Assembly: GCA_026770585.1 (NCBI GenBank)
Contig: MU646840.1
Coordinates: 239,539 to 250,213, forward strand
DNA: 10,675 nt
Origin: Baffinella frigidus
Lineage: Eukaryota > Cryptophyceae > Cryptomonadales > Baffinellaceae
Direction: 5' to 3'
How positions within the stretch are numbered: the first letter of the stretch is position 1; every line of letters begins with the position of its first letter. The notes under the pieces are model-generated. The model made no database searches and was not told where the DNA came from. It saw nothing but the letters and a program-made list of their open reading frames with translations. The position numbers were made by a program, and so were the translations under genes. Positions 7,701 to 9,823 of the stretch are shown here, one piece after another.

Positions 7701-8471
7701 TTTATAACCGACCGACCGCTGAGCGGTCGGTAACGTGATCACTTCCCTACAAAACTTTTCAAGTCCCTTATATTCTGTTCGCCTGGGTAGCCTCGTGCGG
7801 ACCCAGCATGTCAACTTGAAAATAATCTGACAGCCAACCCGCGTGAGGCAGAGCTATACCTTCTGGCCGCCCGACAGGCTGAGTATATCTCTTCGTAGCC
7901 CGCTGTGCAGCGTTGTGCAGACTGTGGACTGGCGGGCTAGGCTGTGAACTGGTGTCCCCTGTAACGCCAGACTGTGAACTGGTGTCCCCTCTGTAACGCA
8001 CCGCGTGGCGGAGGGCTACGAGGATGTGTAGCGTGCCGAATCACCCGCCGAGCGTCTGCAGACGCAGCACGTGAGAACAGAAGTCATCAGTGTTCAAAAG
8101 GGTGAGAACCTGAGCGATGCGGAGGTTGAGGGCTGGCTCCCACGCACCCAGTGCTGCTGGTCCCATGGCACCCGTCCGGTCCGCACATTCTTTCTGATTG
8201 ATGAGTATTGATGCGTACTGATGTTTGTTGATCCAGGGTTTCTCGACGCCCTTCTGACCCGAGAGAGAGAGGGAGAGCGGGAGAGAGGGTGAGGGAGAGA
8301 GGGAGGGAGAGGGGGCGGGGGGGAGAGAGACCCTGCGTCTGCCTCTCACTCCTGCCTCTCGCGACCGTGTGGCCCTGCTGCTGACTCACTCATGTCTCCC
8401 CCCTATCCCGACAGGCGGGGGACGGCGCCAAGTCCGGGTCTGACGCCGCCAAGTCCGGATCCAGCACATGA
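156..8471 (+). CDS. Armadillo-repeat protein, C-terminal part, 11 spliced exons (5' end outside window)
   Basis: Joined exons 156-229, 964-1042, 1663-1722, 2547-2651, 3089-3220, 3625-3702, 3924-3977, 5126-5258, 6404-6465, 7389-7505 and 8415-8471 give 316 codons plus TGA with no internal stop. Every intron is GT-AG and every phase matches: intron 1 is phase 2, intron 8 phase 1, the others phase 0. The product is about six tandem ARM repeats with the usual signature: GC-x-A-L at the start of helix 2, an I/V-x-x-x-G-G/A-V turn, an (I/V)-x-x-A/S-M helix, then V/I-x-x-Q leading into the next repeat. ARM folds are protein-binding solenoids; no catalytic residues, signal peptide or membrane segment are seen. 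It ends in a short polar tail containing two AKSGS copies. The N-terminus and promoter are not in the window. The model rests on consensus and phase, not transcripts, so individual boundaries could shift, especially the first acceptor. Confidence 0.8.
230..445 (+). pseudogene. Truncated copy of exon 1 end plus donor, with CT tracts
   Basis: About 342-382 repeats the last 12-13 codons of exon 1 (ATGAAGTGG to CCAACG) followed by GTCGCT. The upstream half of the exon is missing and replaced by a CTTGCTGC...TACACC block. The intervening bases are (CT)n and (GC)n. The donor is retained but there is no convincing acceptor, so it is a decayed donor-side copy inside intron 1. Confidence 0.8.
446..660 (+). 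pseudogene. Second truncated copy of exon 1 end, and a third vestige
   Basis: About 450-487 repeats the same exon 1 end and donor, in tandem with the previous copy at a spacing of about 104 bp and sharing the CTTGCTGCxCCCTACACC leader. A third leader copy at about 592-620 retains only CCACTCGAAG of the exon. CT/GA microsatellite fills the gaps, including an inverted CTCTCGAGAG centre near 522. Confidence 0.75.
690..776 (+). pseudogene. Decayed copy of exon 2
   Basis: Reads CETLSN, then NIT twice, then [11 protein letters not shown] compared with [16 protein letters not shown] in exon 2. The extra six residues come from tandem AACATTACG units. The acceptor side (CTACCTAG) is offset so the frame does not match exon 1, and similarity stops before the AEGAIEA part. 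It is a non-functional acceptor-side copy in intron 1. Confidence 0.8.
776..960 (+). repeat. Minisatellite in intron 1 (CTGACATTTTCGGCCCC units)
   Basis: Five or so degenerate units around CCCTTTTCTGACATTTTCGG, mixed with a partial copy of the exon 2 acceptor (CTGACAGGGCGGGGTGTGA at about 893-911). It runs directly into the real exon 2 acceptor. Confidence 0.8.
964..1042 (+). CDS. ARM gene exon 2
   Basis: Acceptor TGGCAG, donor GTCTGC. One base completes the Arg codon from exon 1, then 26 codons: [15 protein letters not shown], then [11 protein letters not shown]. This is the first half of an ARM repeat (GC-x-x-L-x-x-I/L-A, then the I-A-A-x-G-A-I turn). It ends phase 0 exactly before the M-helix that exon 3 supplies. 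The phase fit with exon 1 (2+1) is strong evidence for the pairing. A decayed copy with an expanded 9-bp motif lies upstream in the same intron. Confidence 0.82.
1043..1296 (+). other. Intron 2, unique part
   Basis: No coding signal. It holds CTCCAAAGCCCCACCCCC-type C-rich sequence, a repeated GGAAAGCCTCGAATTT / GGGAAGCCTTTCCG pair, and a T tract at 1198-1208. Confidence 0.6.
1297..1645 (+). repeat. Intron 2 tandem duplication, about 255 bp apart
   Basis: The block beginning CCTGTCAGCAAC at about 1306 and containing GGGGGCACTAGCACCG and TTTGCCCGGTCGTACT recurs at about 1561-1650. Each block precedes a copy of exon 3 (1478 and 1663), so acceptor, polypyrimidine tract and exon were duplicated as a unit. 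Confidence 0.88.
1478..1537 (+). pseudogene. Dead copy of exon 3
   Basis: Same length as exon 3 and nearly identical, with acceptor CCGCAG. The codon after VVASM is TAG (1493-1495), and the donor position reads GC instead of GT. Both features disable it compared with the copy at 1663. Confidence 0.88.
1663..1722 (+). CDS. ARM gene exon 3
   Basis: Acceptor CATCAG, donor GTTCGT, phase 0 at both ends, 20 residues: [12 protein letters not shown] then RVLEKSFA. This is the last helix of one ARM repeat (V-V-x-S-M) and the entry into the next (V-L-E-K-S-F-A, replacing the usual VQ-x-x-GC). Joined to exon 4 it gives KSFA-ALWQLA. The upstream near-identical copy carries TAG after the ATG codon and a GC in place of the donor GT, so this copy is the one chosen as functional. 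Confidence 0.8.
1746..1928 (+). pseudogene. Truncated copy of exon 4 with its following intron block
   Basis: 1746-1804 matches exon 4 from PDNCPRIA to TICAA and then meets TAA. From about 1805 to 1928 follows an AT-rich block ending TCAGTTTTCCAAAGAACACAG, which recurs at about 2411-2546 before the real exon 4. The unit is therefore exon end plus intron plus next acceptor. Confidence 0.82.
1929..1976 (+). pseudogene. 5' fragment of exon 4
   Basis: Preceded by a proper CACAG acceptor, it reads [13 protein letters not shown] then diverges after CACATCGG. It is a truncated acceptor-side copy. Confidence 0.85.
2130..2206 (+). pseudogene. Near-complete copy of exon 4
   Basis: Acceptor GGACAG. 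It reads [20 protein letters not shown] then DTIC, after which it turns into unrelated SSNRLKAL and a stop. No usable donor at the homologous position. Confidence 0.83.
2349..2410 (+). pseudogene. Copy of exon 4 with 12-bp in-frame deletion
   Basis: Acceptor TGGCAG. The block ACAACTGCCCAC is missing, so the frame is kept but DNCPR-type residues are lost. After TICASI comes TAA. It is followed by the same AT-rich intron block that follows the copy at 1746. Confidence 0.83.
2547..2651 (+). CDS. ARM gene exon 4
   Basis: Acceptor ATACAG, donor GTCCGT, phase 0 at both ends, 35 residues. It begins [20 protein letters not shown] and continues DTICAAM to NPNRAA. It covers helix 2, the CPRIAEVGL turn and helix 3 of one ARM repeat, and the junction to exon 5 reads [12 protein letters not shown]. 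It is the only one of five copies in this region that reads through past the ICAAM helix to a good donor; the four upstream copies are truncated, deleted or stop soon after. Cys-rich for an ARM repeat (C at RCPDNC and TIC). Confidence 0.82.
2690..2813 (+). pseudogene. Chimeric exon 4/exon 5 copy in intron 4
   Basis: 2737-2756 matches exon 4 (DTICAAM) and passes without break into [20 protein letters not shown], a truncated exon 5, then GGGTAG. Upstream there is a doubled AAGCCAGTCTCC motif (2696 and 2715). It either formed by recombination between copies or represents an exon fusion lacking the intron. Confidence 0.75.
2860..2940 (+). repeat. GA microsatellite in intron 4
   Basis: (GA)n with small interruptions, preceded by a G-rich run (2832-2860). 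Confidence 0.95.
2960..3088 (+). repeat. Duplicated exon 5 acceptor region
   Basis: ATGTGTGTGTGGCTTCGCAG followed by GTGCACGGG at 2964-2992 resembles ATGTGTGTGTGTGTACGGCG...CAG followed by GTGCATCACC at the true exon 5 start. Inside there is a second short duplication, TGTGAGGCTG(G)TCAAATCCT, at about 3002 and 3028. Confidence 0.65.
3089..3220 (+). CDS. ARM gene exon 5 (about one whole ARM repeat)
   Basis: Acceptor GGCGCAG, donor GTATCC, 132 nt, 44 codons, phase 0 at both ends. It begins [20 protein letters not shown], continues through [14 protein letters not shown] and ends QVEVQ. This single exon holds essentially one full ARM repeat of about 41-44 residues, with GC-x-x-F-L-A, I-x-x-A-L-A-x-I-L-x-S-M and V-x-V-Q. 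The polypyrimidine tract is replaced by a GT-rich run, so the acceptor context is poor, but the frame and consensus are clear. A truncated copy fused to exon 4 sequence lies 330 bp upstream. Confidence 0.82.
3236..3348 (+). repeat. GAAACAC/GAAACCC minisatellite in intron 5
   Basis: About 15 units of a 7-bp (A/C)CGAAAC type repeat drifting to AACCCCAAACCC at the 3' end, similar to a degenerate telomere-type repeat. Confidence 0.9.
3349..3560 (+). pseudogene. Two truncated copies of the exon 6 acceptor
   Basis: CGCCACACCCTGAACCTC occurs at about 3349, 3489 and 3589, each followed about 20-30 bp later by an acceptor CAG and exon 6-like codons. Copy 1 reads cag, then AAAGGGTGA. Copy 2 reads KEGCAGQR and runs into a C tract. 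Only the third copy, at 3625, continues as exon 6. Confidence 0.8.
3625..3702 (+). CDS. ARM gene exon 6
   Basis: Acceptor GCTGCAG, donor GTACGT (the strongest donor in the gene), 26 codons, phase 0: [18 protein letters not shown] then IRVGAGGG. First half of an ARM repeat; joined to exon 5 it gives [13 protein letters not shown]. The GGG codons at the 3' end are a G-homopolymer directly before the donor, a slippage-prone spot. The poly-Ser stretch sits at the loop between helices. Two shorter copies of the same acceptor lie 100 and 240 bp upstream. Confidence 0.83.
3725..3822 (+). repeat. Intron 6 segment shared with intron 8
   Basis: CTTCTTTATTACTCTCGCTACAG and the next 65 bp (GTCCTAAATGAGG...ACAAAAGTCT...AAGAAACG) match 5898-5995 closely. 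It ends a good acceptor followed by VLNEVLEP and a stop, which in position resembles the ARM M-helix exon but is not open. Probably a dispersed decayed exon start. Confidence 0.75.
3852..3888 (+). repeat. Short direct repeat CAATGGCTCCAA
   Basis: Two copies (about 3852 and 3868) just upstream of exon 7. Confidence 0.75.
3924..3977 (+). CDS. ARM gene exon 7
   Basis: Acceptor GGTGCAG, donor GTGTGT, 18 codons, phase 0: [18 protein letters not shown]. This is the ARM M-helix plus exit loop. Joined to exon 6 it gives [13 protein letters not shown] and joined to exon 8 it gives [10 protein letters not shown], both perfect consensus junctions. The sequence just upstream (NGDNVLDWG in the same frame) is also open and ARM-like, so a longer exon cannot be fully excluded, but it would insert extra residues in the turn. 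The exon resembles exon 1 ([13 protein letters not shown]), consistent with repeat duplication. Confidence 0.8.
4018..4165 (+). repeat. GA-rich microsatellite in intron 7
   Basis: (GA)n with AAGCGAGAAAG and GCGCGAGAG variants over about 150 bp. Open reading frames here on the minus strand are simple Ser/Leu/Arg repeats and not genes. Confidence 0.95.
4166..4600 (+). other. Intron 7, no recognisable feature
   Basis: An 87-codon open frame (4229-4492) has no ARM pattern and no family I recognise. A CGGTTTTCCCGTTTCCCGG motif near 4383 resembles CGGTTTCCGAATGGCCGTTT near 5063. Otherwise it is unremarkable intron sequence. Confidence 0.5.
4612..4650 (+). pseudogene. Truncated copy of exon 8 start
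   Basis: Acceptor CCCGCAG, then [10 protein letters not shown] followed by unrelated LID and a CAG run. It has the same upstream motif (GGTCTTGGCTTCCCGCAG) as the later copies. Confidence 0.82.
4652..4792. repeat. CAG run and long TA microsatellite
   Basis: (CAG)5 at about 4653-4668, then roughly 120 bp of (TA)n with a few interruptions. Likely cruciform-forming and replication-unstable. Confidence 0.95.
4838..4988 (+). pseudogene. Second copy of exon 8 start, with repeated leader
   Basis: Acceptor CCCGCAG at 4925, then [14 protein letters not shown] and TGA (4968). The exon similarity continues to about ATCAAGGA. The leader CTCGACTGAAGGTGGTC occurs at about 4838 and 4896 and again, shortened, at 5101 before the real exon. 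Confidence 0.85.
4988..5032. repeat. Short telomere-like CCCTGAA/CCCTAAA tract
   Basis: AAACCCTGAACCCTGCAAC and similar degenerate units of the TTTAGGG/TTCAGGG complement. Confidence 0.7.
5126..5258 (+). CDS. ARM gene exon 8 (one whole ARM repeat)
   Basis: Acceptor GTCCGCAG, donor GTGATC, 133 nt: 44 codons plus one base (phase 1). It begins [20 protein letters not shown], continues [12 protein letters not shown] and ends HLQRR plus G. Complete ARM repeat: GC-D-A-L, the IKEAGGV turn, C-L-E-A-M helix, V-H-L-Q. Two truncated acceptor-side copies lie upstream (4612, 4926) and several donor-side copies lie downstream in intron 8. The phase-1 donor is completed by GG at the start of exon 9 to make the Gly of RRGCAL. 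Confidence 0.85.
5268..5376 (+). repeat. Intron 8 unit, copy 1
   Basis: About 108 bp from GATCTATTTGGGC to CAACTTGAGAATAG. It contains a 7-bp hairpin GAGCAGG (5305-5311) / CCTGCTC (5320-5326), and ends in an AG that serves as acceptor of the possible cassette exon at 5377. Confidence 0.85.
5377..5454 (+). CDS. Possible in-frame cassette exon (half ARM repeat), duplicate of exon 8 end
   Basis: Acceptor GAGAATAG, donor GTGGGT, 78 nt, phase 1 on both sides, so inclusion between exons 8 and 9 adds exactly 26 residues with no stop: G, then [15 protein letters not shown] and [10 protein letters not shown]. Of the donor-side exon 8 copies it is the only one with both splice sites and a symmetric phase. 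The polypyrimidine tract is poor, so it may be skipped always or used alternatively. Differences from exon 8 are conservative (S to A, R to Q, Q to R), except KEAGG to KEVRG in the turn. Confidence 0.45.
5471..5579 (+). repeat. Intron 8 unit, copy 2, with two back-to-back hairpins
   Basis: Begins CGCTCTGTCTCGGTCTATTT. Hairpin 1 is GGGCTCACC (5491-5499) / GGTGAGCCC (5505-5513). Hairpin 2 is GGGCAG (5514-5519) / CTGCCC (5524-5529). It ends CAACTTAAAAATAG. Confidence 0.88.
5580..5643 (+). pseudogene. Copy of exon 8 end, frame-shifted
   Basis: Reads [18 protein letters not shown] plus G in the exon 8 frame and keeps donor GTGGGT. With its AATAG acceptor it is 64 nt, so inclusion would shift the frame. 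The KEAGGV turn is lost. Confidence 0.8.
5709..5817 (+). repeat. Intron 8 unit, copy 3
   Basis: TTGCTCTGTCTCCGCCTAT to CAACTTGAGAATAG, more diverged in the middle. The hairpins seen in copy 2 are largely lost. Confidence 0.75.
5818..5900 (+). pseudogene. Copy of exon 8 end with poly-G expansion
   Basis: Contains a G12 run where exon 8 has GGGGGGG, then [14 protein letters not shown], and passes into a CTT-rich stretch with no donor. Confidence 0.75.
5898..5998 (+). repeat. Copy of the intron 6 segment
   Basis: CTTCTTCTTTATTACTCTCG and the following GATACAGGTCCTAAATCAGG... to AAGAAACG correspond to 3725-3822, inserted between decayed exon 8 pieces. Confidence 0.75.
6010..6176 (+). repeat. 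Exon 8 end remnant plus intron 8 unit, copy 4
   Basis: TACGAAGTCCTCCTTCAATG then GAGAG and a GC at the donor site, then CTCTGGTTCGGTCTATTTGG to CGAGAATAG. The tail ACTTGAGAATAG is repeated locally (6153-6176). CACCAGTTTTGGTG forms a small hairpin near 6073. Confidence 0.75.
6177..6222 (+). pseudogene. Last exon 8 copy, cut by telomere-like repeat
   Basis: Reads [15 protein letters not shown] (first codon split), phase-compatible with exon 8, but is truncated at CTAACCCC where the telomere-like tract begins. Confidence 0.8.
6220..6392. repeat. Interstitial telomere-like repeat tract
   Basis: About 170 bp of degenerate CCCTGAA, CCCTAAA and CCCCAAA units just upstream of the exon 9 acceptor. 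Confidence 0.9.
6404..6465 (+). CDS. ARM gene exon 9
   Basis: Acceptor GCGAGCAG directly after a telomere-like repeat tract; donor GTACTC, running into a long CT tract. The first two bases (GG) complete the Gly codon begun in exon 8, then 20 codons: [20 protein letters not shown]. The exon 8-9 junction reads [11 protein letters not shown], the expected GC-A-L ARM start. It is acidic in its second half. Any other phase gives an early TGA, so the 1+2 split is well constrained. Confidence 0.8.
6468..6752 (+). repeat. CT-rich (CTCTCCCTC) microsatellite in intron 9
   Basis: Almost pure pyrimidine for about 280 bp, beginning right after the exon 9 donor. Open frames on both strands here are low-complexity Ser/Pro/Leu or Arg/Glu and are not genes. 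Confidence 0.95.
6753..6877 (+). other. Intron 9 spacer
   Basis: No recognisable feature apart from GGTAGCAGGCGC and the acceptor-like GGCAG at 6877. Confidence 0.5.
6878..6925 (+). pseudogene. Copy of exon 10 start, interrupted by foldback relict
   Basis: After acceptor GGCAG there is an extra G, then [14 protein letters not shown], matching [14 protein letters not shown]. It breaks into an AGCGGGCTACGAAGG element at about 6926. Confidence 0.85.
6926..6995. mobile_element. Foldback element relict (AGCGGGCTACGAAGG type)
   Basis: About 65 bp nearly identical to 8484-8550, including an internal CGGGCGCTGAGAGCCCG hairpin. Its first 21 bases are also the right-arm core of the complete foldback at 8561-8715, so it is probably a half-element of that family. 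Confidence 0.7.
7000..7128. mobile_element. MITE-like inverted repeat (ends CCATGCAATTTAAACCG)
   Basis: Left arm CCATGCAATTTAAACCG...GCTATCTTAGGG, right arm CCCTTAAGATAGC...CGGTTTAAATTGCATGG, about 129 bp in all and non-coding. No convincing target-site duplication seen. Confidence 0.85.
7160..7232 (+). pseudogene. Second copy of exon 10 start
   Basis: Acceptor GGGGTAG, then [16 protein letters not shown] and KAVVDF, after which similarity ends. The real exon 10 is 229 bp downstream. Confidence 0.85.
7389..7505 (+). CDS. ARM gene exon 10 (last, divergent ARM/HEAT-like repeat)
   Basis: Acceptor TTGGTAG, donor GTCTCC, 39 codons, phase 0. It begins [16 protein letters not shown], continues [14 protein letters not shown] and ends TMTTTFE. 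Helical and amphipathic, it caps the ARM array, with a looser match to the consensus. Joined to exon 9 it gives EVEEQ-EALELIL. Two incomplete copies lie upstream in intron 9: one disrupted by a foldback relict, one losing similarity after VVDF. Confidence 0.78.
7548..7630 (+). repeat. Intron 8 unit, copy 5 (left part), in intron 10
   Basis: GCTCTGTCTCAGTCTATTTG to TTGACGGATTTGTACCGCG matches the intron 8 unit; the rest of the unit resumes at 7798. GGGCTCACC / GGTGATCCC still pairs with one mismatch. Confidence 0.85.
7631..7797. mobile_element. Foldback element inserted in an intron 8 unit copy
   Basis: Left arm CACGAGGCTAAGCAGGCGAA then CAGAATA (from 7634); right arm TATTCTG then TTCGCCTGGGTAGCCTCGTG (to 7797). 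A 9-bp palindromic stem ACCGACCGC-TGA-GCGGTCGGT sits in the centre (about 7712-7732). It interrupts the otherwise continuous intron unit, so the insertion is the later event. Confidence 0.85.
7798..7830 (+). repeat. Intron 8 unit, copy 5 (right part)
   Basis: CGGACCCAGCATGTCAACTT then GAAAATAAT, the end of the unit in which the terminal AG acceptor has decayed. Confidence 0.82.
7918..8002 (+). repeat. Tandem repeat GACTGTGAACTGGTGTCCCC
   Basis: Two full units of about 31-33 bp ending GTAACGC, with a partial unit GACTGTGGACTGGCGGG upstream. Confidence 0.85.
8003..8260 (+). other. Intron 10, mostly unique
   Basis: It holds a 14-bp perfect palindrome GCGTCTGCAGACGC (8052-8065) and a TGATG-rich stretch near 8197-8230. 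No ARM-like codons recognised. Confidence 0.5.
8261..8332 (+). repeat. GGGAGA microsatellite in intron 10
   Basis: Purine-only (GAGAGAGGGAGAGCGGGAGA)-type tract about 80 bp before the terminal acceptor. Confidence 0.93.
8415..8471 (+). CDS. ARM gene terminal exon 11 and stop
   Basis: Acceptor CCCGACAG after a pyrimidine-rich stretch; 18 codons then TGA. The tail is AGDGAKSGS followed by DAAKSGSST, two near-repeats of AKSGS made by an imperfect duplication. It reads in phase 0 from exon 10. Ser/Gly/Ala/Lys-rich, probably disordered. The assignment rests on phase, a good acceptor and an immediate in-frame stop; the 909-bp intron before it leaves some room for another last exon. No AATAAA-type signal is obvious nearby. 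Confidence 0.65.
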   Translation, partial: AGDGAKSGSDAAKSGSST

Positions 8472-8483
8472 GTCACACCACAC

Positions 8484-8554
8484 AGCGGGCTAGGAAGGGA
8501 TTTTCGGGCGCTGAGAGCCCGAGTTTCCGTTACCTTATCCGTAGGAACCCCCCC
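8484..8554. mobile_element. Foldback element relict, second copy
   Basis: AGCGGGCTAGGAAGGGATTT to TTATCCGTAGGAACCCCCC, nearly identical to 6926-6995. It starts 12 bp after the stop codon and may contribute to the 3' UTR. Confidence 0.72.
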
Positions 8555-8560
8555 TGTGTC

Positions 8561-8715
8561 CCTACGGATTGCCTACCGTAGGGTCGTAGGTCGTGTTGCG
8601 TATGGGTTATTCGAAATCCCTTCGAAGTCCGCTGTGCGGCGCAGCGGGCTACGAAGGGATTTTGAATAACCCGTAAGCGATAAGACATACGACCCTACGG
8701 TAGGCAATCCGTAGG
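8561..8715. mobile_element. Long foldback element (ends CCTACGGATTGCCTACCGTA)
   Basis: Left arm CCTACGGATTGCCTACCGTA then GGGTCGTA; right arm TACGACCC then TACGGTAGGCAATCCGTAGG. Inner arms GGGTTATTCGAAATCCCTTC / GAAGGGATTTTGAATAACCC. About 155 bp, almost fully self-complementary, no coding capacity. Confidence 0.9.
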
Positions 8716-8738
8716 AACATAGGGGGGGGGTCCACCTC

Positions 8739-8884
8739 CTGGTGGGATTAAGATGGATCGCGTCCGGCTCCAGCACATAGTGAGCGACGACTGGTTGACT
8801 TAAGAAGTTAAGTCAACCGGGTGACAACTTTAGACTTTGTCGTAACTGGTGGGATTCTCATGGATCGCTGCCGGCTGCTGAGTA
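8739..8884 (+). repeat. Direct repeat flanking a perfect hairpin
   Basis: CTGGTGGGATT...ATGGATCGC...CCGGCT at 8739-8772 recurs at about 8846-8880. Between them GGTTGACTTAA (8793-8803) pairs perfectly with TTAAGTCAACC (8808-8818). The first unit includes TCCGGCTCCAGCACATAG, which resembles the end of exon 11 (SGSST then stop). Confidence 0.8.
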
Positions 8885-8949
8885 GGTGTCAGAACGGAGT
8901 TCCCCGGCGTCCCCTTTGTGAAGAGTCCTTGGAAGGGCCCGCCTCGGGG

Positions 8950-9069
8950 TACAGGGGTACCTCGCTCATAAGAAACCAACGCCCCCTAGCACCCTACAGT
9001 AGGCCTATGCCTGGGTCCTATGGTGGTCCTACGGGGGGGGCGGTTTCTGATGAGCGAGGTACCCCTGTA
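8950..9069. mobile_element. CAGGGGTACC foldback family, copy 1
   Basis: 120 bp with ends TACAGGGGTACCTCGCTCAT and ATGAGCGAGGTACCCCTGTA, continuing AGAAACC / GGTTTCT. The centre contains a second, smaller palindrome around AGGCCTATGCC. Confidence 0.92.
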
Positions 9070-9096
9070 GGGGGCGTCTGCTTGGCGCGATGAGGA

Positions 9097-9212
9097 AGGG
9101 GTACCTCGCTCGTAAGAAACCAACTCCCCCCTAGGGCCACCATAGGGCCCTGGGCATAGGCCTACTGCAGGGTCCTATGGGGGGTCGGTTTCTTACGAGC
9201 GATGTACCCCTG
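9097..9212. mobile_element. CAGGGGTACC foldback family, copy 2
   Basis: Ends AGGGGTACCTCGCTCGTAAG and CTTACGAGCGATGTACCCCT. Its centre (GGGCATAGGCCTACTGCAGG) is in the opposite orientation to that of copy 1, as expected for a foldback that inserts or flips either way. Confidence 0.92.
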
Positions 9213-9244
9213 CAGGGGGCATCTGCTCAGTGACCCCGAGCTGG

Positions 9245-9385
9245 GGGTAAGGCCTCGATCGTAAGGCTCCAGGTTGCTAGGAGCCAGAGAGCTTTCGCTC
9301 TTCCTAGGACCACCACAGGGCCGTACGTATATCGGCCTACGGTAGAATCCTAGGGGGGGGGGGGTTGTTAGCATCGTGGTGCCTA
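9245..9385. mobile_element. Degenerate relative of the same foldback family
   Basis: CCTCGATCGTAAGG at the left, CCTAGGACCACCACAGGGCC and GGCCTACGGTAGAATCCTAG in the middle, then a G12 run; the right end is eroded. Confidence 0.55.
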
Positions 9386-9652
9386 TGTGGGTAGACTCCC
9401 CTGCCGCAGAGAAGGGGGGTCCGTAACCTTGGGGTGTGGGGGTTAGGGGTTAGGGGGTGGGGAGGGTGTACATGGGGGAGGGGAGTGAAACATGTATCTA
9501 GTGCTCGGCGCACGGGTCTGCAGCCAAGCTACTCAGCAGCCACCGGGGGCTTCACGGATAGTCCATCTAGACCATTTGTGCTAGAATCTTATCCATTGCC
9601 CTGGATTCTAACCGCATTTCCCCTTCGTCCGTGCGCACGGACGGGTCTGCAG
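9386..9652 (+). other. G-rich spacer upstream of the possible second locus
   Basis: GGGGTTAGGGGTTAGGGGGT near 9440. GCGCACGGGTCTGCAG occurs at about 9508, with a related GACGGGTCTGCAG at 9640 and a third at 9786, possibly repeated acceptors. No clear gene. Confidence 0.4.
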
Positions 9653-9806
9653 CTACGAGAGGTAATGCTACGCGTGGCGTGCAGAGACTTTGCTTCCCAC
9701 CGAGACGGTGCCCGTGGCTTGAGCGAAATGTACCGTCAGTGCCAGACCGACCAATCCGCATGTGGGAACATGTTTCTAGTGCACGGCGCACGGGTCTGCC
9801 GGCAGG
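9653..9806 (+). CDS. Possible exon of a second, unidentified gene
   Basis: After the acceptor-like TCTGCAG the frame reads LREVMLRVACRDFASHRDGA, then RGLSEMYRQCQ and on to HGARVCRQ plus G, ending at a strong GTGAGT donor (phase 1). I do not recognise a family; the pattern is helical and Arg/Cys-rich. The donor phase agrees with the acceptor at 10079. A repeated AACATGT(A/T)TCTAGTGC block at about 9489 and 9769 makes it possible that this is duplicated intron sequence instead. Confidence 0.3.
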
Positions 9807-9823
9807 GTGAGTGCCGTCGTCGT

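Noticed and set aside
8793-8818. Rho-independent-type terminator
   Set aside because: A perfect hairpin but no T tract, and the context is eukaryotic; more likely a foldback remnant.
9434-9652. N-terminal half of the 142-codon open frame at 9434-9862
   Set aside because: Gly/Trp-rich start comes from G-rich repeats (GGGGTTAGGGG), and the following part holds repeated GGTCTGCAG motifs that look like acceptors. Only the segment after 9652 is kept, at low confidence.
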